In this document: positions 24,561 to 32,661 of the stretch, in pieces | How the letters are laid out: each line of letters starts with the position of its first letter | Position numbering within the stretch: the stretch's first letter is position 1 | DNA from: Oscillospiraceae bacterium | Lineage (GTDB): Bacteria; Bacillota; Clostridia; Oscillospirales; Acutalibacteraceae | Length of the DNA: 64,000 bases | Direction of reading: 5' to 3' | NCBI GenBank assembly: GCA_902792905.1 | Contig: CADBBH010000001.1 | Coordinates: forward strand, 186,001 to 250,000 | The notes under the pieces: model-generated | The model's input: the letters and a program-made list of their open reading frames with translations, nothing else | Told to the model about the DNA's origin: nothing | Database searches by the model: none | Translations under genes and position numbers: made by a program

Positions 24561-26075
24561 TCAACCCTCTGTTTCGACCATTTCTTTTTCAAGTTCCGAC
24601 CTGCGGGCTCTCATTTCGCCGAGTTCGGCGAGGATTGTATCCTTGCGCCTGCCCGTATAGTTATCAAAGAAATAAATGAAGCCGGGAATAAAGTTTCCGA
24701 TTACTCCGCAGAGCGTCGTAACAAGATAAATGCCTCTGAGCGTCTTGTTGCTCTGGACAACTTCAACTGCCTTGCCGGAAGCATCCTGCCTGCCGCTCTT
24801 GTAGCCTATCATGCTCAGCGAAATATTGTAAATGTTGGTTCTGATGAGCGTATTGATTTTGCCCGTTATGCTTTGGACTGCCATCAGCATACCGTCGCTT
24901 CTGAGCGGCGCACCGTATTTTTTCTCGGTGTACCATTCCATATAATCTGTCGAGTCGGCAACAAGTATCTTTCTCGCAGCGCTCATTCCCGAATTCGGCA
25001 TACCGGAAAGGCCGATCAGAATTCCGGTAACATATTTATACTTTCTGATGCGCTTGATATTGAAATTGACCGCAAGCAGACTTGCAAGCGAATAGAAAAC
25101 TCCCGAATAGGTGTAACTGCCTATCAGCATATTCCTCGCCGATACCTTATTACCGACAAACGGAACGGCAAAGAGGCCTGCATAAGAGAGACCGCCGCTT
25201 ATGGCATCGATAATTGCCTTCATACCATAATCGTCGAATGTATTCTGATAGAGGTAGGGAAGCATGTTATAGGTCACCTGACGGACTGTCTCGAATATAG
25301 TTGCAATCATTGAAACCATGAACGGACGGTTATGGAAGATAGCGGAAACTACGTTTCTGTTCCAGTCAATCTTTTCCGCTTCGTTGACTTTTATGGTGCC
25401 GAGTTTTTCATTAAGAGTGAAGTACGGAGCATACATCGTTGATACACCGAGTATGCAGAAGACGAGCGCCACAAAGAAATAAGCCCATTTCTGATCGTTT
25501 GCCGACTCAAATCTTCCTATGACTATCGGCAGAATCCATCCCGGCAGCATCGAGCCGAGCTGAGCGGCAAGGGATGAAATTGTATAGAAATTCTTCCTAT
25601 CCTTCGGATTCTCGGTCATTCTGAGCGAAATTGTGCTCATCGACATATCAAAGAACGTATCGACCGTTTCAAAGAGTATGGTGAGCACAAAAGACCAGAT
25701 AAGATTCCTGACCGGGTTTCCGGTAGGAACGACAAAGAGGAGCATTGAAGTCAGCGCGAAGGGTAAAGGCGCGGTAAGCAGGATGCGCTTGGTATTGCTC
25801 ATTTTCCCTTCTTTTACCGGGCGGTCAAGAAGCGCTCCGGCAAAAGGCGGCACGATAAAGCTGAGGATATTTGTCGCGTTGCCCATCAAAATCAGATGAT
25901 TGGGTTCTATGCCCTGAAAATCGCGATTGAATTTGTCGGAATAAGTAAAGACACAATCCTGTCCCATACAGTTTCCGAACATACCGCCCGAGAAGCCTAG
26001 CTGCTCCTTGACGGTAAACGAGGGGTTGTGCGTGAAATTGTAAATCATGCCGGATATCTTATCTTTGATACCCAT
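24561..26075 (-). CDS. MFS transporter, GPH-like (first of two in the cluster)
   Basis: A 504-residue membrane protein with about twelve helices. The N-terminal LGFSGGMFGNCMGQDCVFTYSDKF differs from classic GPH members, but the later parts (DAISGGLSYAGLFAVPFVGNKVSARN; VADSTDYMEWYTEKKYGAPLRSDGMLMAVQSITGKINTLI) follow the GPH pattern, including the DYMEW...G segment that usually contains cation-binding residues. The substrate is unknown. It is the first gene after the promoter at 26129-26157, with GGAGGG upstream of the ATG. The C-terminus is a charged helix (DTILAELGEMRARRSELEKEM). Confidence 0.83.
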   Translation of the reverse strand: MGIKDKISGMIYNFTHNPSFTVKEQLGFSGGMFGNCMGQDCVFTYSDKFNRDFQGIEPNHLILMGNATNILSFIVPPFAGALLDRPVKEGKMSNTKRILLTAPLPFALTSMLLFVVPTGNPVRNLIWSFVLTILFETVDTFFDMSMSTISLRMTENPKDRKNFYTISSLAAQLGSMLPGWILPIVIGRFESANDQKWAYFFVALVFCILGVSTMYAPYFTLNEKLGTIKVNEAEKIDWNRNVVSAIFHNRPFMVSMIATIFETVRQVTYNMLPYLYQNTFDDYGMKAIIDAISGGLSYAGLFAVPFVGNKVSARNMLIGSYTYSGVFYSLASLLAVNFNIKRIRKYKYVTGILIGLSGMPNSGMSAARKILVADSTDYMEWYTEKKYGAPLRSDGMLMAVQSITGKINTLIRTNIYNISLSMIGYKSGRQDASGKAVEVVQSNKTLRGIYLVTTLCGVIGNFIPGFIYFFDNYTGRRKDTILAELGEMRARRSELEKEMVETEG

Positions 26076-26128
26076 AAAACCAGTCTCCCTCCGTTTTTGT
26101 CATAAAAATGAATAAATATCCAAATAAT

Positions 26129-26157
26129 ATAATATATTATTATGTGCGGATTGTCAA
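26129..26157 (-). promoter_or_regulatory. Promoter of the MFS/lipoprotein cluster
   Basis: Minus-strand -35 TTGACA (26152-26157) is consensus; 17-base spacer; -10 TATTAT (26129-26134). It starts immediately after the metallophosphoesterase stop codon and leads into the 24561-26075 transporter gene. Confidence 0.75.
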
Positions 26158-27363
26158 TTAAATAATAACCCGGAGCTCGTCAGATTTCATGCCGAAAGCA
26201 TTTTCGGCGGTTATTGTAACCTCGGCGGCGTTCTCGGCGTTTATTTCAAAAACGATTTCAGCAGCATTCCTGCCGAGCCAGTATCTGTTTATGATTCTCT
26301 GTACTTCTGTTTCTTCTCCGTTTTTGCCGTATGCGGTCAGACGGTATGCAAATATTATTCCACCGTCCGCGGAAACTGCCTGCGGCACGGTAATTTTGAT
26401 TTTGTCTTCACATGTCTTGATTACGGGTTCAGCTCCTTCACTGAAGTGCGGAGCTTCAGCTTTTGCTTCTATCATCCGGGGCACATATTTTCTTGCATTT
26501 TTACTTGCCGGGTTCTCAATTAAGTATTCGCAAAGCAAAACTTCATTCAGCGCGTCATATCCTCGGATTCTGACACTATTATACACATCCGCCTCAACAA
26601 GATAAAACTGCGCAATTTCGTAGCAACCGTCCGGCCGGACTTTCCGCTCGCCGTCAACCGTGAATTCTGCATAGAAGCAGGCGCCTGTTCCCAGAGCCGT
26701 GATTTCGCCCTGCCAGATGCTTCTGGGATCGTTGAGGGGATAATGCGAATGCCCTGAAAAATCTATAATCTGCGGGTAATCAAAGAGAATGTCGGAAAAA
26801 TAATCATTTCCCCAGCCGTCAAAATCGCTGCTGCCGTAAACCGTTCTCTTCACGTGCTCGTGATGAAAGACGAATATCGGCTTTTCCGGCGAATCCGCAG
26901 AAGCCTCGTCGAGTGATTTTTTCAGAAATTCACGCTGGCTTTCATTATAATAGATTCCTTCCTCGTCGCAGGTAGAGATTCCTATAAAATGAAAACCGTT
27001 TATAGTATAATGGAAATCGGTCGGAAGGCCGGTTATTTTTTTGTAATATCCGAGCGCGGCTTTACCAAGAGTGTTGCAATCGTGGCTTTTCGCAACAGTC
27101 GCAAGCAGCCGGGTATCTTTCCCGAGAGAATCGCTGACCGCTTTGTAAAACATATCAAATTGTATTTCTCTGCCCGCGTCCGTTAGGTCCCCGGCAAAAG
27201 CGGCGGCATCAAGAGAAGAATAGTTCTTATCTTTGCAGGCAAGCTCGCGGGCAAACGAAATCACTTTATTTATCCTTTCGGGGCCGTAATCACGGTCCTC
27301 TCGGATATGCGTATCACTGGCAACGCAGAAGCGGACTGCAGGAACAAATTTTTCAATATCCAT
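26158..27363 (-). CDS. Calcineurin-like metallophosphoesterase with an altered metal motif
   Basis: A 401-residue predicted phosphoesterase without signal peptide. Motifs run in the expected order: SDTHIRE (motif I, D-x-H), AGDLTD (motif II), then AKSHDCN at the position of the usual GNHD motif, HHEH, and SGHSHYPLND near residue 200. The Asn that normally bridges the metals is replaced by Ser in KSHD, which may change activity. The C-terminal about 140 residues have a beta-sandwich look (ITVPQAVSADGGIIFAYRLTAYG). The substrate is unknown. A strong promoter (27385-27413) and an AAAGGAGG site precede it; the MFS operon promoter starts at its stop codon. Confidence 0.82.
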   Translation of the reverse strand: MDIEKFVPAVRFCVASDTHIREDRDYGPERINKVISFARELACKDKNYSSLDAAAFAGDLTDAGREIQFDMFYKAVSDSLGKDTRLLATVAKSHDCNTLGKAALGYYKKITGLPTDFHYTINGFHFIGISTCDEEGIYYNESQREFLKKSLDEASADSPEKPIFVFHHEHVKRTVYGSSDFDGWGNDYFSDILFDYPQIIDFSGHSHYPLNDPRSIWQGEITALGTGACFYAEFTVDGERKVRPDGCYEIAQFYLVEADVYNSVRIRGYDALNEVLLCEYLIENPASKNARKYVPRMIEAKAEAPHFSEGAEPVIKTCEDKIKITVPQAVSADGGIIFAYRLTAYGKNGEETEVQRIINRYWLGRNAAEIVFEINAENAAEVTITAENAFGMKSDELRVII

Positions 27364-27384
27364 ATCTCTGCCTCCTTTGAATCT

Positions 27385-27413
27385 ATTCTATTCCCGGCAC
27401 GCTTCTTTGTCAA
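27385..27413 (-). promoter_or_regulatory. Promoter of the metallophosphoesterase gene
   Basis: Minus-strand -35 TTGACA (27408-27413), 17-base spacer, -10 TAGAAT (27385-27390). Confidence 0.85.
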
Positions 27414-27423
27414 TGATTTATAC

Positions 27424-27452
27424 TTGTAAGAGAACGGAATATATGATATAAA
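27424..27452 (+). promoter_or_regulatory. Promoter of the membrane protein-GH30 pair
   Basis: -35 TTGTAA (27424-27429), 17-base spacer, -10 TATAAA (27447-27452). It is divergent from the phosphoesterase promoter, 10 bases away. Confidence 0.7.
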
Positions 27453-27483
27453 TATAATAGTATATCTAAACGGAGGCTTTACT

Positions 27484-28023
27484 GTGAAAAAGAGATTCTT
27501 TCCCGGTTTAACTGCGATTGCAGGCGGAATCGGAACTGCAATTATCGGCATAATAATGAATATGGTTCTGATTCCCCGTATAGAAGCAAATACAGGCGGC
27601 ATCAGATGCTTTGACATGAATTTTGCTTATAAGCCCGAAACGGCGCGTGAGTTTCTGAATCTTGTCGACGAAGAAGGCAGATTTATATATCTTCACCGCC
27701 AGCTCCCGCTCGATTTTATTTATCCCGTTTTTTATACTCTGCTTTTTGTTTCTCTTATTTATCTGCTTTGCAAACGCGGAAAATTGCGCCGTGTGTTTAT
27801 TACCGGCGCGGCGGTTCTTGCTGTGTGTGATTATACCGAGAATATTATGAGCATAATAATGCTGAAAAGCGGCGTACCCTGCGATTCGTTTGCGATAATC
27901 GCCTCGGCAGTCACAAGCATTAAAACGGTCATAATGTATTTGCTCATATTGAGTATCGTAGTTCTTCTCGTTAAATCCATAGCCGGAAAGAGGAAGGGGA
28001 AGGTGAATAATGCCGACAATTAA
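27484..28023 (+). CDS. Four-helix membrane protein of unknown function
   Basis: A 179-residue protein with four predicted membrane helices (about 6-31, 76-96, 101-125 and 142-166) and a 45-residue outside or inside loop after the first. The start is a GTG at 27484 with CGGAGG seven bases upstream. I do not recognise a function-defining motif; the D-Y-T-E-N in helix 3 gives buried polar residues, so a small-molecule or ion role is possible but unproven. Its last 14 bases overlap the start of the GH30 gene, so the two are translated together. Confidence 0.7.
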   Translation: MKKRFFPGLTAIAGGIGTAIIGIIMNMVLIPRIEANTGGIRCFDMNFAYKPETAREFLNLVDEEGRFIYLHRQLPLDFIYPVFYTLLFVSLIYLLCKRGKLRRVFITGAAVLAVCDYTENIMSIIMLKSGVPCDSFAIIASAVTSIKTVIMYLLILSIVVLLVKSIAGKRKGKVNNADN

Positions 28024-29422
28024 AGCCGTAATCTGCGCAATTCTCTCGTTTTTTCAGATAGGTATTTTCAATCTCGCCGCAATAGGAAAAACTCAGACAA
28101 TAGGGGTGAACAGATTCGTGGAAAATCAGGTTTTTGAAGGCTTCGGAACATCCTCCGCCTGGTGGAGCCAGACCATAAGCGAGGAAGAAACCGCGAGGGA
28201 AATCGCGCGGCTGCTCTACGATAAAGAAACCGGTCTCGGCTTGAGAATCTATCGGTACAATATCGGTGGCGGCGAAGCCGACAATCCCGATTGCAGAATC
28301 TGGGACAGGACCCGCCGCACCGAAAGTTTCTATTATTTCAATGAACAAACGCAAAAGTGGGAATACGATTTTTCGCGCGATGCCAACGCTGTCAGAATGA
28401 TGCGCCTTGCAGTTGAATACGGCGCTGATGAAGTGATTCTTTTCTGCAATTCTCCGCATTATTCAATGACCGCAAGCGGTCACGCTTCGGGCGGTCTGCA
28501 GGAAGCGCAGAATAACCTGCCGCGAGAAAACTATGACGCTTTTATCGACTACGTGCTGACAATCGCCGATCACTTTGTTTCCGAAGGACTTCCCGTGGCG
28601 GCAATTTCCCCGATAAACGAGCCCCAGTGGAAATGGGGCGGCGACTGGGTCGGGCAGGAAGGCTGCCACTTTGACCCTGACGAATGCTTTGAATTACTCG
28701 AAAAATTCGCTCTCGAAATGAAAAAACGCGGCTGCAAATATGATTTGCGCGCTCCAGAGAGCGGTCAGCTCACCGAAGACTATTACGAATATGTTGATAA
28801 ATTCATGAATAATGAAACTCTGCGTGGTTACTGCGATTACTACTGCGGACACTCCTACTGGATGGACGGCAACATTGCCGGCAAGAAAACATTCGGTGAA
28901 AAATTCAAGAATGAATATCCTGACAAGAAATTTGAGATGAGCGAATGGTGTGAATTGCCGCTTAAAATTGACAGCAAAACCATTGACAGCGGTATTTATA
29001 TGGCAAATGTCATAGTTCAGGACCTCTCGCTGATGAATCCCGTCTCCTGGTCGAGCTGGACCGCCGTAAACGGTGACGGCCTCATGGAGATTATCGACGG
29101 CAAGCTTCAGATTTATAACAGATACTACGCATTTATGCATTTCTCCCGGTTTGTAAAGCCGGGCGCTGTGAGAATCGATATGATGAATAATAAGGAGTAT
29201 TCGGATATTGCTCACGTTGCTTTCAAAGACGGCAATAAAACAATCATCGTGCTGGTCAATAATGCAGAAGAGGAAAGAAGTTTCGACTTTGTCGGAGCTC
29301 TCGGCAAATATGAGATATTCCTCTCCGACAGCACTCACAACTGTGAAAAATATGCAGACGGAAACCTCTTCACGGGAACAACCATGCCCGCAAGAAGCAT
29401 CGAGACGATAGTGATAGGATAA
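28010..29422 (+). CDS. GH30 family glycoside hydrolase
   Basis: A 470-residue glycosidase with the GH30 (clan GH-A) layout: a TIM barrel with a flanking beta domain at the C-terminus. The acid/base is E204 in SPINEPQW and the nucleophile E312 in EMSEWCE. FEGFGTSSAWWSQ and NSPHYSMTASGHASGG resemble the branch that includes beta-1,6-galactanases and related enzymes, but specificity is not certain. The N-terminus (IKAVICAILSFFQIGIFNLA) can act as a signal peptide, so it may be exported; no sorting signal is seen. It overlaps the upstream membrane protein gene by 14 bases and uses an AAGGTG site within it. A strong terminator follows. Confidence 0.88.
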   Translation: MPTIKAVICAILSFFQIGIFNLAAIGKTQTIGVNRFVENQVFEGFGTSSAWWSQTISEEETAREIARLLYDKETGLGLRIYRYNIGGGEADNPDCRIWDRTRRTESFYYFNEQTQKWEYDFSRDANAVRMMRLAVEYGADEVILFCNSPHYSMTASGHASGGLQEAQNNLPRENYDAFIDYVLTIADHFVSEGLPVAAISPINEPQWKWGGDWVGQEGCHFDPDECFELLEKFALEMKKRGCKYDLRAPESGQLTEDYYEYVDKFMNNETLRGYCDYYCGHSYWMDGNIAGKKTFGEKFKNEYPDKKFEMSEWCELPLKIDSKTIDSGIYMANVIVQDLSLMNPVSWSSWTAVNGDGLMEIIDGKLQIYNRYYAFMHFSRFVKPGAVRIDMMNNKEYSDIAHVAFKDGNKTIIVLVNNAEEERSFDFVGALGKYEIFLSDSTHNCEKYADGNLFTGTTMPARSIETIVIG

Positions 29423-29434
29423 CTTTATCAAATG

Positions 29435-29462
29435 AAAAAAGGACGGCTCAGCCGTCCTTTTT
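29435..29462. terminator. Bidirectional terminator between GH30 and DUF4037 genes
   Basis: A(6)GGACGGC (29435-29447), loop TCA, GCCGTCC followed by five T residues (29451-29462). Poly-A on one side and poly-T on the other make it work in both directions; the T run overlaps the DUF4037 stop codon. Confidence 0.92.
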
Positions 29463-30381
29463 ATCCTTCCATTATATGCATATTGCGTATTGACGCATCG
29501 GAGATTTTATTCCGGATTTCGTATGCGTGAGGCTCGAGGAAAGCACCCGGAGCGGCGGAGAGACCGCTTTCGCGGAAATAATCCGCAAAAATACCGCTTA
29601 TTCTTTCGATTTCATCAAAGCATTTTTCGTCTGTTTCGCGGGCTACCAGCGACACGAGATCATCGTGAAGAAACGCAAATTTTTCAAGCGTCAACATGCT
29701 TCTGAATGCCCATTTATAAAATGGGCAGTAACGCCCTTCGAGATTGTGACAGAGGGCGGCAGCATTTCTGACAAATTCCGCTTTCGCAAGCGCGGCAGCT
29801 CCCCTCTCACCGTGATTCATACACCTTTTGAAATTATATTGACCGCTCTGCGCCATCGCTATTGCGCGGGCGGATATTTTCTTAAATTTTACATCATCCG
29901 GCATATTCAGGATTGTATCTCTTATGCCCGTGATTAATCCGCTGTCATCTCTGAATATTTCGCCGTTTACCGTTGCGGCAAGCGCATAATCCGGCAGCGA
30001 TGCCCACTGAATAGGTGATTCCGGTGCACCGGATGTGCCTGTAAGCGGCAGGAAGAAATCGGATATCGTGATAACACCGAAACGGTCGGTGCCGTAAGGC
30101 CTGATTTTATACTTTTTTATGCCGTCAATTTCATCCGGAAGAGCAGTATAGGCACGAGTCAGGGCAAAACCGATTCTATTATAAATTTCATCATCAACCC
30201 AGAGGCGGAAACCTGCGCCGAAATCGTGATCGCGGCTTATTTCATCATCAAACCCAAAGCAGTCAGACCCTTCGCCTGCTATGCCGACGGAGATTCTGCT
30301 CTCATACTCCGGAAAGAGATTGTGAATCATTTCTCTGCCGTATTTTTCATAGTATCTGCGGCTGATTTCAATTCCCTGCAT
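29461..30381 (-). CDS. DUF4037 domain-containing protein
   Basis: A 306-residue protein of the DUF4037 family, which has a nucleotidyltransferase-like N-terminus: GIAGEGSDCFGFDDEISRDHDF carries the G-S and D-x-D pattern of a minimal nucleotidyltransferase fold (GS...D-D). The C-terminal half is helical. The function is not established. I place the start at 30381, 14 bases inside the end of the TPR gene, because the upstream in-frame codons overlap that gene by much more and AAGGGCGG lies upstream of this ATG. The TPR and DUF4037 genes are translationally coupled and probably act together, an arrangement also seen in related bacteria. Confidence 0.8.
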   Translation of the reverse strand: MQGIEISRRYYEKYGREMIHNLFPEYESRISVGIAGEGSDCFGFDDEISRDHDFGAGFRLWVDDEIYNRIGFALTRAYTALPDEIDGIKKYKIRPYGTDRFGVITISDFFLPLTGTSGAPESPIQWASLPDYALAATVNGEIFRDDSGLITGIRDTILNMPDDVKFKKISARAIAMAQSGQYNFKRCMNHGERGAAALAKAEFVRNAAALCHNLEGRYCPFYKWAFRSMLTLEKFAFLHDDLVSLVARETDEKCFDEIERISGIFADYFRESGLSAAPGAFLEPHAYEIRNKISDASIRNMHIMEG

Positions 30382-31111
30382 AAACTTTATCCGCCCTTTC
30401 GTTGAGCAATTTTTCATCGGCAAATCTGCCGAAGTAACCATAAGACGGTGCGCATTTGCGACAGGTAAATGCATATTTTGAAAATGAATAATAATGCGGA
30501 CTCATAAGAATTGCAAAAGCCTTGTCAAGCAGTTCGTTTATTTCTTCGTCAAGCGGGTTTTCTTCAAAGATGAGATGCGCGAGATTCACATAACTGACCG
30601 CCGTTTCAAGAGCATTGGCGCTGTCTGCAAGCGTGATTTCAATTGCTTTGCGAAAGCATTTTTCGCTTTCTTCAGCCTTGCCCAGATCCTGAAGGGCCAA
30701 GGCTTTATTATTGTACAATCCTGCGACAAGCGGATGGTTTTTATCGAGTTTTTTATCATAGACCGCCTGCGTTTTTTCATAGTATTTCATTGCTTCGCCG
30801 CTTTTGCCGAAGCATTTGAGCGTTGTCGCGCAGTTGAGATAAATCGTCGCGCCGGAAATCTCATCGGCAATACCTGTTTTTTCTATTAAAACAAGTGCTT
30901 CATTGATGGCTTTAAGCGCTTCTTCGCCTTCACCTGTCTGCCTGAAAAAGCCTATCATTTCGTTGAGAACGGTAAGTTTGCCCCTGTCGTCCCCATCTCT
31001 TTCTGTTTCCGAATACACGGCACGCAGATACTCACCCGCTCCCGATAAATCTTCGCGGGCAAAAAAAGAATCAAGTTCCTTGATAAACTTTTCAGCGGAA
31101 AAACCGGACAT
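30368..31111 (-). CDS. Tetratricopeptide-repeat protein
   Basis: A 247-residue soluble protein made largely of TPR-like helical repeats from about residue 30 to 200 (for example EALKAINEALVLIEKTG; LNCATTLKCFGKSGEAMKYYEKTQAVYDKKL; LYNNKALALQDLGKAEESEKCFRKAIEI). TPRs bind peptides or proteins. The C-terminus has a C-x-x-C pair (FTCRKCAPSYGYFG) that may bind a metal. It overlaps the DUF4037 gene by 14 bases and probably forms a functional pair with it. No sigma-A promoter of quality was seen upstream. Confidence 0.85.
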   Translation of the reverse strand: MSGFSAEKFIKELDSFFAREDLSGAGEYLRAVYSETERDGDDRGKLTVLNEMIGFFRQTGEGEEALKAINEALVLIEKTGIADEISGATIYLNCATTLKCFGKSGEAMKYYEKTQAVYDKKLDKNHPLVAGLYNNKALALQDLGKAEESEKCFRKAIEITLADSANALETAVSYVNLAHLIFEENPLDEEINELLDKAFAILMSPHYYSFSKYAFTCRKCAPSYGYFGRFADEKLLNERADKVYAGN

Positions 31112-31130
31112 ATAATTTTCCTTTCCGTGA

Positions 31131-31159
31131 TTGAAATATTTTTTTATATATGATAAAAT
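31131..31159 (+). promoter_or_regulatory. Promoter of the YfbR-like nucleotidase gene
   Basis: -35 TTGAAA (31131-31136), 17-base spacer, -10 TAAAAT (31154-31159). Confidence 0.75.
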
Positions 31160-31182
31160 AAAAGAATAAAGGAGTGATTGAT

Positions 31183-31770
31183 TTGGATAACGGATTTTTT
31201 GCCATGATATCCAGAATGAAATATATCAACCGCTGGGCGCTTATGAGAAATGAGCACAGCGAAAACCTTGCAGAGCATTCGTTTGAGGTTTCGGTAATTG
31301 CCCATGCACTGACCGTCATAGGCAACAGACGTTTCGGCAAATCCCTTGACAGTGAGAGGGCGGCTTTTCTCGGTCTCTATCACGATGCGCCCGAGACACT
31401 GACCGGCGACATGCCGACTCCAGTCAAATATTACAGCAGTGAAGTACGTGCGGCATATAAAACCATGGAGGACGCCGCGAGCTCGACGCTCCTCAGAATG
31501 ATACCCGATGATATGAAGTCCGATTTCGAAGGAGTTTTCAACCCCCGTGAGGAAGACGCCGAGCTCTGGAAATACATTAAAGCGGCCGATAAAATAAGCG
31601 CGCTTATAAAATGCATGCAGGAGGCACAGGCCGGCAATACTGAATTTGTCAGCGCAGCTGAAAGCACGCAGAAGGCAATTGAGAAGCTCGGCCTGCCCGA
31701 AGCGGATATTTTCGTCAAAGAATTCCTGCCGGCATATAAGCTTACGCTCGATGAACTCAAGAGTGAGTGA
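31183..31770 (+). CDS. yfbR: YfbR-like 5'-deoxynucleotidase (HD domain)
   Basis: A 195-residue HD-domain phosphohydrolase that removes the 5' phosphate from deoxynucleoside monophosphates, helping control dNTP and dUTP pools. Metal ligands appear at H32 (EHSFEV), H67-D68 (LYHDAPE) and the later KAADK Asp. FFAMISRMKYINRWALMRN closely matches the N-terminus of the E. coli protein. I choose the TTG at 31183 as start: GGAG ends eight bases before it, and the product then begins MDNGFF as in relatives; the GTG at 31174 would overlap the ribosome binding site. Confidence 0.9.
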   Translation: MDNGFFAMISRMKYINRWALMRNEHSENLAEHSFEVSVIAHALTVIGNRRFGKSLDSERAAFLGLYHDAPETLTGDMPTPVKYYSSEVRAAYKTMEDAASSTLLRMIPDDMKSDFEGVFNPREEDAELWKYIKAADKISALIKCMQEAQAGNTEFVSAAESTQKAIEKLGLPEADIFVKEFLPAYKLTLDELKSE

Positions 31771-31830
31771 TTTCCCCTTAATTATAACCCGAATCTGACA
31801 CTTTATCAACACTTATTAAGGAGAGAAAAT

Positions 31831-32661
31831 ATGAAAACAAAAATAATCATCACCGCTTCTGCAATTCTCTGCATTGCCGTCATTCTGCTGACCTCGTGCA
31901 GTTTAAATAATCCTTTTGCAAAACAGGAAACTTCAACTACTTCAACTACCGCTACCACCCTGCCTCAACCGGACTTATCGCTCTGGCAGGATAAATATGA
32001 GAAATTTCTGCTCGATGCCATAAACGGCAAGAAGACAATACTCGACTACGAACTTGAAATTGAAGAATGCCGTTTCGATGTGAGGTTCATTGACGGCGAT
32101 GAGATTCCCGAGCTGCTGATTTCGGAGGGCGAATTCCCCGGCTCAAAAGTCAGCATATTCGGCTATGACGGCTTTGAAATCCGTTTGCTCGGTTCACTCG
32201 GAGCTAACGGGAGCATAGATTACATAGAATCTGAAAACAAGATATTTGTTACGGAAGAAACAGAAGAGCAAAAGACCTTCTCTGTTTATTCAATCAGCGA
32301 TTACAAACTCGGCGAAGTTTTCAATTCCACCGAATTCATTACCGAGGGCAATGAGAAACTGCTTATCAACGGCGAGGAGACCGATAAAGAGAATTATGAT
32401 ACTCTGCTGGCTCAGAATACGCCCGGTGAATTCGAAACTGCGGGCAGAAATATGTTTGAACTCAAGAGCGAGTATGTTCTGCCGGTTATAGAGGGCAATA
32501 CCGACGGTATAGAAGCGCAGCAGATTGAATCCACCACAGAGGAAGAATCAGAGACAGTTGATGAATCAATCCCCAACGAAAGCGAATCAGCCGCAGATGA
32601 AAGCGGCACGGAAATCAGCGATGAAAATGCTATCGACTACACTTCGGAGGTACTTCAATGA
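31831..32661 (+). CDS. Lipoprotein of unknown function
   Basis: A 276-residue exported lipoprotein: hydrophobic start, lipobox LLTSC23, then a Ser/Thr-rich linker (TSTTSTTATT) for reach through the wall. The mature domain has short acidic strands (ECRFDVRFIDGDEIPELLISEG resembles an aspartate-rich calcium-binding or VCBS-like strand) and a glutamate- and serine-rich C-terminus (TEEESETVDESIPNESESAADE). No enzyme motif is evident. AAGGAGAG precedes the ATG. Its stop overlaps the next gene (GDPD) by four bases, so the two are coupled. Confidence 0.75.
   Translation: MKTKIIITASAILCIAVILLTSCSLNNPFAKQETSTTSTTATTLPQPDLSLWQDKYEKFLLDAINGKKTILDYELEIEECRFDVRFIDGDEIPELLISEGEFPGSKVSIFGYDGFEIRLLGSLGANGSIDYIESENKIFVTEETEEQKTFSVYSISDYKLGEVFNSTEFITEGNEKLLINGEETDKENYDTLLAQNTPGEFETAGRNMFELKSEYVLPVIEGNTDGIEAQQIESTTEEESETVDESIPNESESAADESGTEISDENAIDYTSEVLQ

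Noticed and set aside
31929..31962. Short tandem repeat as a regulatory or mobile repeat
   Set aside because: It encodes the Thr/Ser linker of the lipoprotein; such repeats are common in wall-spanning linkers.
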